DNA of 64,000 nt from Aquabacterium commune (lineage in GTDB: Bacteria; Pseudomonadota; Gammaproteobacteria; Burkholderiales; Burkholderiaceae_C): assembly GCF_004362855.1 (NCBI RefSeq), contig NZ_SNXW01000003.1:310001-374000 (forward strand). Reading direction: 5' to 3'. The notes beneath the pieces are model-generated. The model did no database searches. It was not told where the DNA came from and was given only the letters and a program-made list of their open reading frames with translations. Within the stretch, counting starts at the first letter, position 1, and every line of letters begins with the position of its first letter. Made by a program: the position numbers and the translations under genes. Below, in pieces: positions 33,617 through 44,381 of the stretch.

Positions 33617-34414
33617 ATGCCACTGGCCCTCATCAAACGACTGCCGCTGATCAGAAGCTGGTTGCACCGCCGTGCCATCCGCAAGTACTTCTCACCTCGC
33701 GGCAGCGGCTGCCACAGCGGTCATTTCAGTTCGTTCGCTCAAGCGCGCGCCTGGCTGCCCCCGTCACCCGAATTCAGCCACGACAAGTTCACCGACGAAT
33801 ACGTCCATGAACGCTCCCGGCGCATCTGGGCCTTCGACTACCCGGTGCTTTTCTGGCTGCGCGAGGCATTTGCAGGTGGCAGCAGCACGGTACTCGACAT
33901 CGGGGGCTCCATCGGCAACCAGTACTACGCATACCAGCGCTACCTGCGTTACCCAGAGGCGCTGCAGTGGCGCGTCCAGGAACTCAGCGCCTTCATCGGA
34001 CAAGGTCGCGAACTGGCCCAACAGCGGGGTGCCGCGGCACTGTCCTTCTCGGATGCATGGCCTGCCGAATGGCTGGACAGCGAGGTCTGGCTGGCCGCGG
34101 GCGTGCTTGAGTTCATGGAGTCCCAGGATCTCCCATCGTTGCTGGCACGCTGTGCACGCAAGCCACGTCACATCCTGCTCAACAAGCTGCCGCTGAGCGA
34201 GTCCCCCGCGTTTGTCTCCAGCCAGAACATCGGTTTCGGCTCCTACGTGCCTCACCATGTGTTCAACCGCCGGGACTTCATCGGCGCCATTGAGTCCCTC
34301 GGCTACGAACTCGTGGACACCTGGGACGTTCCGGAGCGCAGCTTCCAGTCGCTGGGCTTTGACGAGGATGCGTTCGATGTTTACAGCGGCTTGTATTTCC
34401 GTGCGACGCACTGA
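33617..34414 (+). CDS. putative SAM-dependent methyltransferase, TIGR04325 family
   Basis: The 265-residue protein has an SAM-binding-like VLDIGGSIGNQYY motif and a GHFSSFAQARAWL segment near the N-terminus, which I recognise as features of the TIGR04325 putative methyltransferase family found in polysaccharide and secondary-metabolite loci. No member has a firmly established substrate to my knowledge. The stop codon shares one base with the start of the phosphopantetheinyl transferase gene, so the two are coupled. A 114-bp gap separates it from the divergent SGNH gene and should hold its promoter; a TATCTT hexamer is visible near 33572. Confidence 0.68.
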   Translation: MPLALIKRLPLIRSWLHRRAIRKYFSPRGSGCHSGHFSSFAQARAWLPPSPEFSHDKFTDEYVHERSRRIWAFDYPVLFWLREAFAGGSSTVLDIGGSIGNQYYAYQRYLRYPEALQWRVQELSAFIGQGRELAQQRGAAALSFSDAWPAEWLDSEVWLAAGVLEFMESQDLPSLLARCARKPRHILLNKLPLSESPAFVSSQNIGFGSYVPHHVFNRRDFIGAIESLGYELVDTWDVPERSFQSLGFDEDAFDVYSGLYFRATH

Positions 34415-35109
34415 TGTGGGACGTCCACCGCGCCCGTGTCCACTGGCCACGTCTGACGCCCATGCCTCTTGCGCAGGTCTGGCTTGTCCGGCTGCCTGAC
34501 GACGACCAGGTCGTCAGCGCCGAGACCGAGGCTTGCCTGAGCCAGGAAGAGATCCAGCGCGCACGCCGATTCACGCAGCCGCGCCACGCCCAACGCTACA
34601 TCGCCGCCCACGCGGCACTGCGGACGCTGCTGGCCGAGACCCTTCGCTGCGCTCCGCACGAACTCGCTTGGCAGACAGATGCCGACGGCAAGCCACACTT
34701 GTCGCAACACCCGCTGCAGTTCAACCTCTCCCACAGCGATGTCTGGGCCCTGGTGGCCACCCACCCCACCCTGGCCCTGGGGGTGGACCTGGAAACACAC
34801 CAACCTTGGCAAGACATGGACGGCCTCGCTCTCGCCATCTTTCACCCAGACGAGGCATCGGCATGGCGACAGCTGCCCAAGGCGACTCGGGCCCGGGCCC
34901 TGCATGTCGCCTGGACGCGCAAAGAAGCCTGCCTCAAGGCCCTGGGCACAGGCCTGCGCCTTGCGCCAGAACAGGTGTGGGTCGGCATGGCTGACGCCCC
35001 CAGGCAGGGCCGTTGGCGCCGGGACGGTGGTCACACCGTTGACTGGTGTGACCTGCTCCTGCCCCTGCCCACACCCCACTCGGCGTGCCTGGCCTGGGTC
35101 CAGCCCTGA
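34414..35109 (+). CDS. Sfp-type 4'-phosphopantetheinyl transferase
   Basis: A 231-residue Sfp-type enzyme that transfers the phosphopantetheine arm from coenzyme A to a conserved serine of carrier domains. Motifs in order: RYIAAHAALR, FNLSHSDVWAL, LGVDLE (magnesium-binding Asp/Glu) and WTRKEACLKALGTGL. It is the natural activator of the five carrier domains of the megasynthase upstream. It is coupled to the TIGR04325 gene by overlap. It ends 20 bases before the convergent HIBCH-type gene and marks the right edge of the cluster. Confidence 0.92.
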   Translation: MWDVHRARVHWPRLTPMPLAQVWLVRLPDDDQVVSAETEACLSQEEIQRARRFTQPRHAQRYIAAHAALRTLLAETLRCAPHELAWQTDADGKPHLSQHPLQFNLSHSDVWALVATHPTLALGVDLETHQPWQDMDGLALAIFHPDEASAWRQLPKATRARALHVAWTRKEACLKALGTGLRLAPEQVWVGMADAPRQGRWRRDGGHTVDWCDLLLPLPTPHSACLAWVQP

Positions 35110-35129
35110 CAGGTCGTCAGGGCGAAACC

Positions 35130-36272
35130 TCAGAGGTCTCGCAAGGGATGCGCCGCGGGGGGCCAGACCTGATGGAAGAACCCCTCGACCTCGGCAGCAT
35201 CCACATCCGCGATCCGTGCGGGATGCCACAGTGCCGCACGCCCCTTGTCAACGACCAGTGCCTGCACGCCCTCCAGCACCTCGGCACACCGGACCTGCCC
35301 ACCTGTGTCGCGCGGCTTGAAGGCGTTGCGCACCAGCGTGCGCTCCATGCGGAAGACGTCGGCCAGCGGCATGCTGCGAGCCCGACGAACCTGCGCCAAG
35401 GTCACCGCCATCATCAGCGGCGAATTGCCCGCCATGTGGCTCAGGGTGGCACGCGCCCAATCGCTGTTGTCGGCCTGCAGAGATGCGTGGACGTCAACCA
35501 GGGTGTGCAAGCTGAAATGCCGATCGATGGCTTCCAGGCGCGCTGTCACGGTCGCCGCAGGCAGTTGGTCCAGTCCGTGCGCAGCCACATGCGCCTGCAC
35601 GCGCGCCATCAAGGCATCGCCCGACGCCACCGGGTTGCCCCGCAAGCCCTGCAGCAAGTCCGACAAGGACGCCGCCCGAGCATGAACATCGGCCAGGCCA
35701 ACGCTCAGTGCATCCGTCACATGCAGGTGCGGCCCCACCACCCCCAGGTATTCGCCCAGAGCGCCAGCACAGCGCGACAGGAAATAGCCGCCACCCACGT
35801 CCGGGAACAGGCCGATGCGGGTCTCCGGCATGGCCATGCGCAGTGTCTCGGTGGCCACACGCAGACGGCATCCTTGTGCCAGGCCCATGCCGCCCCCCAT
35901 GGTCACGCCCTCCATCCAGGCAATGGTGGGTTTGGGGTGTGCGTGGATGAGGTGGTCCAGCGCATATTCCTCCGTGAAGAAATCCTCGACTTCGGGGTTG
36001 CCAGCCCGGGCCGCCTCCAGCATGAAACGGATGTCGCCCCCTGCGCAGAAATGCGTCACCGGGTGCTTGCCAGCCCCGGGCTCACGGGCAGAGCCACGCA
36101 GCAGCACGCCATGGACAGCCCTGTCCTGCGCCCAGCCGCGCAGCACCACCGTGAGCTCACGGACCATCTCCAGCGACAAGGCGTTGAGCGCTTGCGGACG
36201 GTGGAGGGTGATGACACCCAGCCCCCCGACCACCTCGGTGAGGATGGGAGATGAAACACCAACTGGGGACAT
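35130..36272 (-). CDS. enoyl-CoA hydratase/isomerase family protein, 3-hydroxyisobutyryl-CoA hydrolase type
   Basis: A 380-residue crotonase-fold protein of the ECH_2 group. Evidence: TLHRPQALNALSLEMV, the oxyanion-hole region HFCAGGDIRFM, MEGVTMGGGMGLAQGCR and the catalytic Glu in PETRIGLFPDVGGGYFLSR. The length and long C-terminal part fit 3-hydroxyisobutyryl-CoA hydrolase of valine degradation rather than plain enoyl-CoA hydratases of about 260 residues. No other valine-degradation genes are adjacent. It lies downstream of typA but beyond a strong terminator, so it probably has its own promoter. Confidence 0.85.
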   Translation of the reverse strand: MSPVGVSSPILTEVVGGLGVITLHRPQALNALSLEMVRELTVVLRGWAQDRAVHGVLLRGSAREPGAGKHPVTHFCAGGDIRFMLEAARAGNPEVEDFFTEEYALDHLIHAHPKPTIAWMEGVTMGGGMGLAQGCRLRVATETLRMAMPETRIGLFPDVGGGYFLSRCAGALGEYLGVVGPHLHVTDALSVGLADVHARAASLSDLLQGLRGNPVASGDALMARVQAHVAAHGLDQLPAATVTARLEAIDRHFSLHTLVDVHASLQADNSDWARATLSHMAGNSPLMMAVTLAQVRRARSMPLADVFRMERTLVRNAFKPRDTGGQVRCAEVLEGVQALVVDKGRAALWHPARIADVDAAEVEGFFHQVWPPAAHPLRDL

Positions 36273-36325
36273 GCTGCACCTTGGTTTTCAGGCCTTGAGG
36301 GCCATTCGGTTTGTGGGGACAGGCG

Positions 36326-36353
36326 AAAAAAAGGGCCGACAGTGCGGCCCTTT
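36326..36353 (-). terminator. intrinsic terminator downstream of typA
   Basis: GGGCCG at 36333-36338 pairs with CGGCCC at 36345-36350 around a six-base loop. On the minus strand the stem is followed by seven T residues (complement of the A run 36326-36332), directly after the typA stop. Confidence 0.85.
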
Positions 36354-36364
36354 CATGGAGGGGA

Positions 36365-38191
36365 TCAACCCCCCTTGTTCGCACGCTTGCGGTCGTGCTC
36401 TTTCAGGAATCGCTTGCGCACCCGGATGCTCTTGGGCGTGATCTCGACGAGTTCGTCGTCGTCGATGAAGTCCACGCCGTATTCCAGCGTCAGGTCGATC
36501 GGCGGCGTGATCTTGACGGCGTCTTCCTTGCCCGAGACGCGGAAGTTGGTCAGCTGCTTGGTGCGGGTGGCGTTCACCACCAGGTCGTTGTCTCGGCTGT
36601 GGATGCCGACGATCATGCCTTCGTACACCGGGTCGTTCGGCTTGACGAACATGCGGCCGCGGTCGTCCAGCTTGCCCAGGGCGTAGGTGAAGATTTCACC
36701 GTCGTCCATGGAGATCAGCACGCCGTTCTTGCGGCCACCGATCTCGCCCTTGTGCGGCTCGTAGCCGTCGAAGATCGAAGCGATCAGGCCCGAACCACGG
36801 GTCAGGTTCATGAATTCGTTGCTGAAGCCAATCAGGCCACGCGCAGGGATGCGGTATTCCAGGCGCACACGGCCATGGCCGTCCGGCTCCATGTTGACCA
36901 TTTCGCCCTTGCGCAGCCCCAGGGCCTGCATCACGCCGCCCTGGTGATCTTCTTCGACGTCGGCGGTCACCAGCTCCATCGGCTCGCACTTCTCGCCGTC
37001 GATGTCCTTGAACATCACGCGGGGCTTGGACACGGCCAGCTCATAGCCTTCGCGGCGCATGTTTTCCAGCAGGATGGTCAGGTGCAATTCGCCACGACCG
37101 CAGACCTCGAAGATGCCGTCTTCGTCGGTTTCCTTCACGCGCAGGGCGACGTTGTGCTGCAGTTCCTTTTGCAGGCGGTCCCAGATCTGGCGGCTGGTCA
37201 CGAACTTGCCTTCACGACCGGCCAGCGGCGAGTTGTTCACGCAGAAGTTCATGGTCAGCGTGGGCTCGTCCACCTTCAGCATCGGCAGCGGGGCCGGGTT
37301 GGTCGGGTCGGTCACGGTCACGCCGATGTTGACGTCCTCGATGCCGTTGATCAGCACGATGTTGCCCGGGCCGGCTTCGGTGACCTGCACGCGGTCCAGG
37401 CCCTGGAAGGTCAGCACCTGGTTGATGCGACCCTTGATGGGCTTGCCCTCGGGGCCTTCCATCACGACCACGTCCTGGCCGGGCTTGGCCGTGCCCTGGC
37501 TGATGCGGCCCACGCCGATGCGGCCCACGAACGTGGAGAAGTCCAGTGCGGAAATCTGCAGCTGCAACGGCGCCTTGGGGTCGCCCGTCTGCGCAGGCAC
37601 GTGCTTGAGCACGGTGTTGAACAGGGCCGACATGTCGTTGCCCCACTTCTCACCCGGCTTGCCTTCTTCCAGCGAGGTCCAGCCGTTGATGCCGGATGCG
37701 TACACCACGGGGAAGTCCAGCTGCTCGTCGGTGGCGCCCAGCTTGTCGAACAGGTCGAAAGCAGCGTTCACGACGGCGTCCGGCTTGGCGCCGGGCTTGT
37801 CCACCTTGTTGACCACGACGATGGGCTTGAGGCCCAGGGCCAGCGCCTTCTTGGTCACGAAGCGCGTTTGCGGCATCGGGCCTTCTTGCGCGTCGATCAG
37901 CAGCACCACGCCGTCCACCATGGACAGGGCGCGCTCGACTTCACCGCCGAAGTCCGCGTGGCCCGGGGTGTCAACGATGTTGATGTGCGTGCCTTCCCAG
38001 CTCACGGCGCAGTTCTTGGCCAGGATGGTGATGCCGCGCTCACGTTCGATGGCGTTGTTGTCCATCACGGTATCGACGACCTTTTCGTGGTCGGCGAAGG
38101 TGCCGGATTGGCGCAGAAGTTGGTCCACCATGGTTGTTTTGCCATGGTCAACGTGGGCGATGATCGCGATGTTGCGAATAGGGGTGGTCAT
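36365..38191 (-). CDS. typA: translational GTPase TypA/BipA
   Basis: The 608-residue product is the usual TypA/BipA length. The G1 motif [15 protein letters not shown] is at residues 12-26, followed by [10 protein letters not shown] (switch/G2), [12 protein letters not shown] (G3) and NKVDKPGA (G4), and it ends with the TypA-specific C-terminal domain. It acts on the 70S/50S ribosome and is linked to ribosome assembly, cold and stress responses. It follows truB by 21 bases on the same strand and ends at a strong intrinsic terminator. Confidence 0.97.
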   Translation of the reverse strand: MTTPIRNIAIIAHVDHGKTTMVDQLLRQSGTFADHEKVVDTVMDNNAIERERGITILAKNCAVSWEGTHINIVDTPGHADFGGEVERALSMVDGVVLLIDAQEGPMPQTRFVTKKALALGLKPIVVVNKVDKPGAKPDAVVNAAFDLFDKLGATDEQLDFPVVYASGINGWTSLEEGKPGEKWGNDMSALFNTVLKHVPAQTGDPKAPLQLQISALDFSTFVGRIGVGRISQGTAKPGQDVVVMEGPEGKPIKGRINQVLTFQGLDRVQVTEAGPGNIVLINGIEDVNIGVTVTDPTNPAPLPMLKVDEPTLTMNFCVNNSPLAGREGKFVTSRQIWDRLQKELQHNVALRVKETDEDGIFEVCGRGELHLTILLENMRREGYELAVSKPRVMFKDIDGEKCEPMELVTADVEEDHQGGVMQALGLRKGEMVNMEPDGHGRVRLEYRIPARGLIGFSNEFMNLTRGSGLIASIFDGYEPHKGEIGGRKNGVLISMDDGEIFTYALGKLDDRGRMFVKPNDPVYEGMIVGIHSRDNDLVVNATRTKQLTNFRVSGKEDAVKITPPIDLTLEYGVDFIDDDELVEITPKSIRVRKRFLKEHDRKRANKGG

Positions 38192-38212
38192 GGGAATCTC
38201 ACTCGTCAGAAA

Positions 38213-39262
38213 TCAAATCGGGTGGTCAGGCGGGGTGGCCTGATCCAGCATGCCCTGCACTTCCAGGGGGCTGAGCAGGCGGGTGGGGATGAGTTCGCCG
38301 CCTTGGATGCGGGCACTGCCCAGCAACACGTGGCGGCCGGCAGAGGCAGAGGCAGGTACAGGGCCATAGACGCGCACTTGCGGTGCATCGCCCAGGGTCA
38401 CGCGGCGGCGCAGGCCGGTCAGGAAACGCGCGGCATCTTCTGCTGGCAGCTGCACCTCTGGCCAGTCGGACAGCAGCACGTCGGCGGGCAACAGGTGGGC
38501 GTCACGCTCACTTTCGGTCATGGCCTGGAGCGCCTCCAGCGTCACGGCGCCCTGCAGGCTCACGCCGCCACTGCCGGTGCGGCGCAGGCCGATGAGGTGG
38601 GCGCCACAGCCGAGCTGCTCGCCGATGTCCTGCGCCAGGGTGCGGATGTAGGTGCCTTTGCTGCAGCGCACGTCGATCTCCAGCACATCACCTTGCACGC
38701 GCAGGATGTCAATGCCGTGAATCGTGACCCGGCGTGGCGCACGCTCGATCTCGATGCCTTCGCGGGCGTACTCGTACAGCGCACGTCCCTGGTGCTTGAG
38801 CGCCGAATGCATGGGCGGGATCTGGTCGATCTCGCCGGTGAAGGCGTCGCAGGCCGCGCGCAGGCGCTCGGGCGCCGTCATCTCTGGCGTGACCTCGCGG
38901 GTGCGCAGCACCTCGCCTTCGGCATCGCCCGTGGCGGTGGTCTGACCCAGCAAGACAGTGGCGGTGTAGCGCTTGTCAGCGTCCAGCGAGACTTGCGAAA
39001 ACTTGGTGGCCGCGCCAAAGCACAGCGGCAGCAGGCCGGTGGCGAGCGGGTCCAGCGTGCCCGTGTGGCCGGCTTTCTCGGCACGCAGCAGCCACTTGAC
39101 CTTCTGCAGCGCGTCATTGCTAGAGAGGCCCAGCGGCTTGTCCAGCAGGATCACGCCGTGCAGGTGGCGGCGCGGCATCTTCGGTGCCCTGGGCGCACGC
39201 GGGCCGCGCGCCTCGCGGCGCACCTCGGCAGTGTCCTCGCGCTGAACCAACAGATCGCTCAC
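38213..39262 (-). CDS. truB: tRNA pseudouridine(55) synthase TruB
   Basis: TruB makes pseudouridine 55 in the T loop of tRNA. The 349-residue protein carries [14 protein letters not shown] and the catalytic Asp in [14 protein letters not shown], then [16 protein letters not shown] and a C-terminal PUA-like region. The start is GTG at 39262, overlapping the rbfA stop by four bases (GTGA), which indicates translational coupling. An Arg/Pro-rich extension of about 28 residues precedes the core. This is the standard infB-rbfA-truB order. Confidence 0.96.
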   Translation of the reverse strand: MSDLLVQREDTAEVRREARGPRAPRAPKMPRRHLHGVILLDKPLGLSSNDALQKVKWLLRAEKAGHTGTLDPLATGLLPLCFGAATKFSQVSLDADKRYTATVLLGQTTATGDAEGEVLRTREVTPEMTAPERLRAACDAFTGEIDQIPPMHSALKHQGRALYEYAREGIEIERAPRRVTIHGIDILRVQGDVLEIDVRCSKGTYIRTLAQDIGEQLGCGAHLIGLRRTGSGGVSLQGAVTLEALQAMTESERDAHLLPADVLLSDWPEVQLPAEDAARFLTGLRRRVTLGDAPQVRVYGPVPASASAGRHVLLGSARIQGGELIPTRLLSPLEVQGMLDQATPPDHPI

Positions 39263-39654
39263 GGTTTCGTGGCCTCCGGACCGGCTTCATCGGCGTCCTT
39301 GGCCTTGTCGGCCACGGCGCGGTTGATCAAGGCGCTGAGTTCCGCCGCACGCTCGGTGGTGCGGTCGAAGTGGAAATGCAGCGTCGGCACGGTGTGGATC
39401 TGCAGGCGCTTGAACAGGCCATTGCGCAAGAAACCCGCGGCCTCGTTCAAGCCGGCCTCGCACTCGGTCGGGTCACCGATGAGCAGCGAGAAAAACACCT
39501 TGGCATGGGCGTAGTCGGGCGTCACTTCCACGTTCTGGATGGTGACCATGCCGATGCGCGGGTCCTTCAGGTCGCGGATGAGCTCGGCCACATCGCGCTG
39601 GATCTGGTCAGAGACGCGGTTGCTGCGGTTGGGGGCGGAACGTTTGTGGCGCAT
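39259..39654 (-). CDS. rbfA: 30S ribosome-binding factor RbfA
   Basis: RbfA is a small KH-fold protein needed for late 30S subunit maturation. The 131-residue product begins [20 protein letters not shown] and contains [11 protein letters not shown] and the FFSLLIG and [11 protein letters not shown] segments typical of the family, with an acidic C-terminal tail. I chose the ATG at 39654; the open frame extends 13 codons upstream with no family match. Between infB and this gene there is a strong hairpin. Confidence 0.93.
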   Translation of the reverse strand: MRHKRSAPNRSNRVSDQIQRDVAELIRDLKDPRIGMVTIQNVEVTPDYAHAKVFFSLLIGDPTECEAGLNEAAGFLRNGLFKRLQIHTVPTLHFHFDRTTERAAELSALINRAVADKAKDADEAGPEATKP

Positions 39655-39690
39655 GGTGCGGTGTCGTGTCGGTGGGCGGCCCCTCAAGCG

Positions 39691-39717
39691 CAAACCCCGC
39701 CTGGGCTTCAGGCGGGG
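39691..39717 (-). terminator. strong hairpin between infB and rbfA (terminator or processing site)
   Basis: CCCCGCCTG at 39695-39703 pairs perfectly with CAGGCGGGG at 39709-39717 around a five-base loop; on the minus strand it is followed by TTTG. The short T run suggests partial termination or an RNA-processing site within the operon rather than a full stop. Confidence 0.55.
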
Positions 39718-39770
39718 ATGCAGGCCGGGCTGGCGTCAACCAAGCCCTGCTCAGGGGGAGCATCTGCAAA

Positions 39771-42700
39771 TTACAGCGTGCGAGCCACTTCCTTGATTTC
39801 GAAGAACTCGAGGACGTCGCCTTCCTTGATGTCGTTGTAGTTCTTGATGCTGAGGCCACACTCGAAGCCTTCCTTGACTTCCTTGGCGTCGTCCTTGAAG
39901 CGCTTGAGGCCTTCGAGTTCGCCGGTGTAGATGACCACGTTCTCGCGCAGCAGGCGCAGCTTGGCAGTGCGACGCACCACGCCGTCGGTGACCATGCAAC
40001 CCGCGATCGTGCCGATCTTCGAGGCCACGAAGACCTGACGGATCTCGGCAGAACCGATGACTTCTTCGCGCTGCTCGGGCGCCAGCATGCCGCCCATCGC
40101 TGCCTTCACATCGTCCACGGCGTCGTAAATGATGTTGTAGTAGCGCAGGTCCACGCCATTGTGCTCGGCCACCTTGCGGGCATTGGCGTCCGCACGGGTG
40201 TTGAAGCCAATGATGACGGCCTTCGAAGCGATCGCCAGGTTGACGTCCGACTCGGAGATGCCACCCACGGCGGCGTGCACGATCTGCACCCGAACCTCGG
40301 GCGTTGACAGCTTGAGCAGCGAAGCGGCCAGCGCCTCCTGCGAGCCTTGCACGTCGGCCTTGATGATCAGCGCCAGGGTCTGGACGTCGCCGCCTTGACC
40401 CATTTGCTCGAACATGTTCTCCAGCTTGGCGGCTTGTTGCTTGGCCAGCTTGACGTCGCGGTACTTGCCTTGGCGGAAGGTGGCGATTTCGCGGGCACGG
40501 CGCTCGTCCGACAGCACCATGAACTCGTCACCAGCGCGCGGCACTTCGGTCAGGCCCTGGATTTCCACAGGGATCGACGGGCCAGCCTCGTTGGCGGCCT
40601 TGCCGTCCTCGTCCAGCATGGCGCGAACACGGCCGTACGACGCACCTGCCAGCACGACGTCGCCGCGCTTGAGGGTGCCCGACTGCACCAGCACGGTGGC
40701 CACAGGGCCGCGGCCCTTGTCCAGACGCGCTTCGATCACCAGGCCCTTGGCCATGGCTTCCTTCGGTGCTTTCAGTTCCAGCACTTCGGCTTGCAGCAGC
40801 ACCTGCTCCAGCAGTTCATCGATGCCCTGACCCATCTTGGCCGACACAGGCACGAAGGGCGAATCACCGCCGTAGGCTTCCGGCACCACCTGTTCGCCGA
40901 CCAGTTCCTGCGTCACGCGTTCGGTGCTGGCGCCGGGCTTGTCGATCTTGTTGATGGCGACCACGATGGGCACGCCAGCCGCCTTCGCGTGGTGGATGGC
41001 TTCCTTCGTTTGCGGCATGACACCGTCGTCGGCTGCCACCACCAGGATGACGATGTCGGTGGCCTTGGCACCACGGGCACGCATGGCCGTGAAGGCCTCG
41101 TGACCCGGGGTGTCGAGGAAGGTGATCATGCCGCGCGGGGTGTCCACGTGGTACGCACCGATGTGCTGCGTGATGCCGCCGGCTTCGCCTGCCGCCACAC
41201 GCGAGGTGCGGATGTAGTCCAGCAGCGAGGTCTTGCCGTGGTCCACGTGGCCCATGACGGTGACCACGGGGGCACGGGGGAAGGCCTCGGCCGTCTGTTC
41301 GGCGTGTTCTTCCTCGAGGAAGGCATCGGGGTCGTCCAGCTTGGCGGCGAGCGCCTTGTGGCCCATTTCTTCCACCACGATCATGGCGGTTTCCTGGTCC
41401 AGCTGCTGGTTGATGGTGACCATCTGACCGAGCTTCATCATCTGCTTGATGACCTCGGAGGCCTTCACCGACATCTTGTGGGCCAGATCGGCCACCGAGA
41501 TGGTCTCGGGGATGTGGACCTCGATGATCTGCGGTTCGGTCGGTGCCACGAAGGTGGACTGGTTGTCGCCACGGTCGCCACCACGGCGACCGCCGCGGCC
41601 ACCCGGGGCCTTCCAGCTGTTGCTGCGTGCGCCATCGCTGCGGCCCTTGCCGGCCGGTGCGCCACGCTTTTTGTCGTCGCCCGCCCAGCTGGAAGACAGC
41701 TTCTCGGACTTGATCGACTTCTTGTCACCCGGCTTGGCGGCCGTGCTGCCCGGTGCCGCGGGGGCACCCGGTGCGCCCTTGGGCTTGTGGATGGTGCCCT
41801 TGATGCCTGCGGCATCGGCGGCCGGCTTGACCTCTTCGGGCTTCTTGGCCGTCAGCACCTTCTTGGGCGCGTTCATCATCGCGCGGATGGCGGCGGCTTC
41901 GGCCTCGGCGGCCTTGCGGCGGTTGGCCAGATCGGCCAGGCGCTTTTGCTCTTCGGCTTCGATGTCGGCGGCCTTGACCACGCGCACGGCCGGTGCCTTG
42001 GGGGCTTCGACGGCAGGCGCAGCGGGAGGCTGCACCGCGGCAGGTGCTGCGGCTGGCACGGCGGCTTCAGCGGCGGCCTGGGCCACCGGCTCGGCAGGCT
42101 TGTCGGCAGCGGCCTTGGTTGCACCGCTGCGGGCACCGCGGGCGCCACGCTGGGCAGCGGCCGTCAGTGCAGCGGCTTCGGCGCGCGCCACTTCCTGGGC
42201 AGCAGCGCGCTTGGCAGCGGCAGCTTCTTTGACCGCCGCGGCGTCGGGGGCAGCGCCCTCGGCGGCGGGTTCGGCCGTCGTGGCTTGTGCCGCAGCGGCT
42301 TCGCGGGCGGCCTGCTCGCGCGCTGCGGCTTCGGCAGCGGCCTGGCGGGCAGCGGCTTCAGCGGCGGCGGCTTCGCGGGCTTCGCGCTCGGCACGTTCCT
42401 GCGCTTCACGTTGGCGGCGGGCTTCGGCCAGCTGTTCTTCCTGAGCGCGCAAGGCATCGGCCTGGGCACGCGCTTCTTCTTCGCGGCGGGCCAGCTCGAT
42501 CTCGGCTTCGTTGACCTCTTCCGGGCCGCCCGCCTCGTCGCGCTTGACGAACACACGCTTCTTCTTGACTTCGACCTGGATGGTGCGCGCCTTGCCGGAG
42601 GCATCGGCTTGCTTGATTTCGGTGGTCGACTTGCGGGTCAGCGTGATTTTCTTGCGGTCGGCCCCGGTCGAGCCGTGGGCGGTGCGCAGGTGATCGAGCA

Positions 42701-42836
42701 GACGCTCTTTGTCGGCCTCCGTCAGCACGTCGTCGGTTGCCGCCTTGGGCACGCCGGCAGACTGAAGCTGTTCCAGCAGTGTCGCAGCCGGGCGATTCAG
42801 CTCCGCGGCGAGTTGTGCGACGGTGGTCACGGCCAT
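39771..42836 (-). CDS. infB: translation initiation factor IF-2
   Basis: IF-2 brings initiator tRNA to the 30S subunit. The 1,021-residue protein has the N-terminal IF2_N domain ([20 protein letters not shown]), a second copy of the small N-terminal fold near 470, and the GTPase motif [14 protein letters not shown] near residue 527, followed by [15 protein letters not shown] and NKIDKPGA. Between residues 90 and 450 lies a very long Ala/Glu/Arg-rich linker, likely coiled or disordered, longer than in E. coli (890 residues in total). It is the third gene of the rimP-nusA-infB operon. Confidence 0.97.
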   Translation of the reverse strand: MAVTTVAQLAAELNRPAATLLEQLQSAGVPKAATDDVLTEADKERLLDHLRTAHGSTGADRKKITLTRKSTTEIKQADASGKARTIQVEVKKKRVFVKRDEAGGPEEVNEAEIELARREEEARAQADALRAQEEQLAEARRQREAQERAEREAREAAAAEAAARQAAAEAAAREQAAREAAAAQATTAEPAAEGAAPDAAAVKEAAAAKRAAAQEVARAEAAALTAAAQRGARGARSGATKAAADKPAEPVAQAAAEAAVPAAAPAAVQPPAAPAVEAPKAPAVRVVKAADIEAEEQKRLADLANRRKAAEAEAAAIRAMMNAPKKVLTAKKPEEVKPAADAAGIKGTIHKPKGAPGAPAAPGSTAAKPGDKKSIKSEKLSSSWAGDDKKRGAPAGKGRSDGARSNSWKAPGGRGGRRGGDRGDNQSTFVAPTEPQIIEVHIPETISVADLAHKMSVKASEVIKQMMKLGQMVTINQQLDQETAMIVVEEMGHKALAAKLDDPDAFLEEEHAEQTAEAFPRAPVVTVMGHVDHGKTSLLDYIRTSRVAAGEAGGITQHIGAYHVDTPRGMITFLDTPGHEAFTAMRARGAKATDIVILVVAADDGVMPQTKEAIHHAKAAGVPIVVAINKIDKPGASTERVTQELVGEQVVPEAYGGDSPFVPVSAKMGQGIDELLEQVLLQAEVLELKAPKEAMAKGLVIEARLDKGRGPVATVLVQSGTLKRGDVVLAGASYGRVRAMLDEDGKAANEAGPSIPVEIQGLTEVPRAGDEFMVLSDERRAREIATFRQGKYRDVKLAKQQAAKLENMFEQMGQGGDVQTLALIIKADVQGSQEALAASLLKLSTPEVRVQIVHAAVGGISESDVNLAIASKAVIIGFNTRADANARKVAEHNGVDLRYYNIIYDAVDDVKAAMGGMLAPEQREEVIGSAEIRQVFVASKIGTIAGCMVTDGVVRRTAKLRLLRENVVIYTGELEGLKRFKDDAKEVKEGFECGLSIKNYNDIKEGDVLEFFEIKEVARTL

Positions 42837-42905
42837 TGTGTAGATCCTTGCGATGAGCTTGCTTGAGTGGTGTCGGATGCGGTGGTCGGGCGGGTTCTGG
42901 CTGCG

Positions 42906-44381
42906 TCAAGCAAACCAGTGTTCGCGGGCCTTGATGATGAGCGCGCGCGCCTGATCCTCGGACACTCCGGTGATCTCGGTCAGCTCGTCCACTGCGAGGT
43001 CGGCCAGGTCGTCACGGGTGTGGATACCAGCATCGGCCAGGCTGGCGATCAGCTCCGGCGTCAGGCCTTCCAGACCCTTGAGGCTTTCCGACAAGGCTTC
43101 GACTTCTTCTTCCTTGGCGATTTCCATGGTCAGCAGCGCATCCTTGGCTCGGGTGCGCAGTTCGTTGACCGTGTCTTCGTCGAAAGAGGCAATCTCCAGC
43201 ATTTCCTGCAGCGGCACGTAGGCCACTTCTTCCAGGCTGGAGAAACCTTCTGCGATCAGGATGTCGGCAACTTCCGCGTCCACGTCGAGCTTGTCAACGA
43301 AGATCTTGCGGATGGAGTCGGATTCGACAGCCTGCTTCTGTGCCGACTCTTCAGCCGACATGATGTTGATGCGCCAGCCGGTCAGCTCGGCCGCCAGGCG
43401 GACGTTCTGACCGCCACGGCCGATGGCGATGGCGAGGTTTTCCTCGTCCACCACCACGTCCATGCCGTGCTGTTCTTCATCGACAAAAATGGATTGCACA
43501 TTGGCCGGAGCCAGGGCGCCAATCACGAACTGGGCGGGGTCTTCCGACCACAGCACGATGTCCACGCGCTCGCCGGCGAGCTCGTTGGTCACGGCGGTGA
43601 CGCGCGAACCACGCACGCCGACGCAGGTGCCGATCGGGTCAACACGCTTGTCGTGCGACAGCACGGCGATCTTGGCGCGCGAGCCGGAGTCCCGGGCGCA
43701 GCTCTTGATCTCCAGCAGGCCTTGCTCGATTTCGGGCACTTCCTGGCGGAACAGCTCGATCATGAAGTCGGGCGAGGAGCGCGACAGCATGATCTGGGGG
43801 CCACGCTGGGTCGGGTCCACGCCCAGGATGAAAGCGCGCACGCGGTCACCGGAGCGCAGGTTTTCCTTGGGGATCATCTCGCCGCGCTTGAGGCGGCCTT
43901 CGACGCGGCCCGACTCGACGATGATGTCGCCCTTGTCCAGGCGCTTGACGGTGCCCACGAAGATCCGCTCGCCGCGCGAGAGGAAATCGTTGAGCAACTG
44001 TTCGCGCTCGGCGTCACGGATCTTTTGCAGGATGACCTGCTTGGCAGCTTGCGCACCGATGCGGCCGATGGGCACGGACTCGATCGACTCTTCGATGTAG
44101 TCACCGACTTCGATGTCGGCGATGCGGTCGATGGCGTCCGACAGGATTTCTTCGGCTTCGGGGTTCTGCAGACCGGCCTCGTCGGGCACGACCAGCCAGC
44201 GGCGGAAGGTCTCGTACACGCCGCTTTCGCGGTCGATGGCGACGCGGATGTCCACCTCACCCTGGTAGAGCTTCTTGGTGGCAGAGGCCAGGGCGGATTC
44301 GACCGCGCCAAACACCACGTCACGGTCCACGCTCTTCTCACGGGAGATGGCGTCCACCAACATCAACAGTTCACGATTCAT
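42906..44381 (-). CDS. nusA: transcription termination/antitermination factor NusA
   Basis: NusA binds RNA polymerase and controls pausing, termination and antitermination. The 491-residue protein has the N-terminal polymerase-binding domain, S1 domain ([16 protein letters not shown]), KH domains ([24 protein letters not shown]) and two C-terminal acidic helix-hairpin repeats, the arrangement of proteobacterial NusA. The start overlaps the rimP stop as ATGA, and infB follows 69 bases downstream. Confidence 0.97.
   Translation of the reverse strand: MNRELLMLVDAISREKSVDRDVVFGAVESALASATKKLYQGEVDIRVAIDRESGVYETFRRWLVVPDEAGLQNPEAEEILSDAIDRIADIEVGDYIEESIESVPIGRIGAQAAKQVILQKIRDAEREQLLNDFLSRGERIFVGTVKRLDKGDIIVESGRVEGRLKRGEMIPKENLRSGDRVRAFILGVDPTQRGPQIMLSRSSPDFMIELFRQEVPEIEQGLLEIKSCARDSGSRAKIAVLSHDKRVDPIGTCVGVRGSRVTAVTNELAGERVDIVLWSEDPAQFVIGALAPANVQSIFVDEEQHGMDVVVDEENLAIAIGRGGQNVRLAAELTGWRINIMSAEESAQKQAVESDSIRKIFVDKLDVDAEVADILIAEGFSSLEEVAYVPLQEMLEIASFDEDTVNELRTRAKDALLTMEIAKEEEVEALSESLKGLEGLTPELIASLADAGIHTRDDLADLAVDELTEITGVSEDQARALIIKAREHWFA

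Noticed and set aside
36311-39514. 1,067-codon plus-strand frame opposite typA and truB
   Set aside because: Antisense of two clearly recognised genes; His/Val/Gln-rich with no domain.
40347-42866. 839-codon plus-strand frame opposite infB, Gly-rich at its end
   Set aside because: It mirrors the Ala/Glu/Arg-rich IF-2 linker; the Gly-rich pattern is a codon-composition effect.
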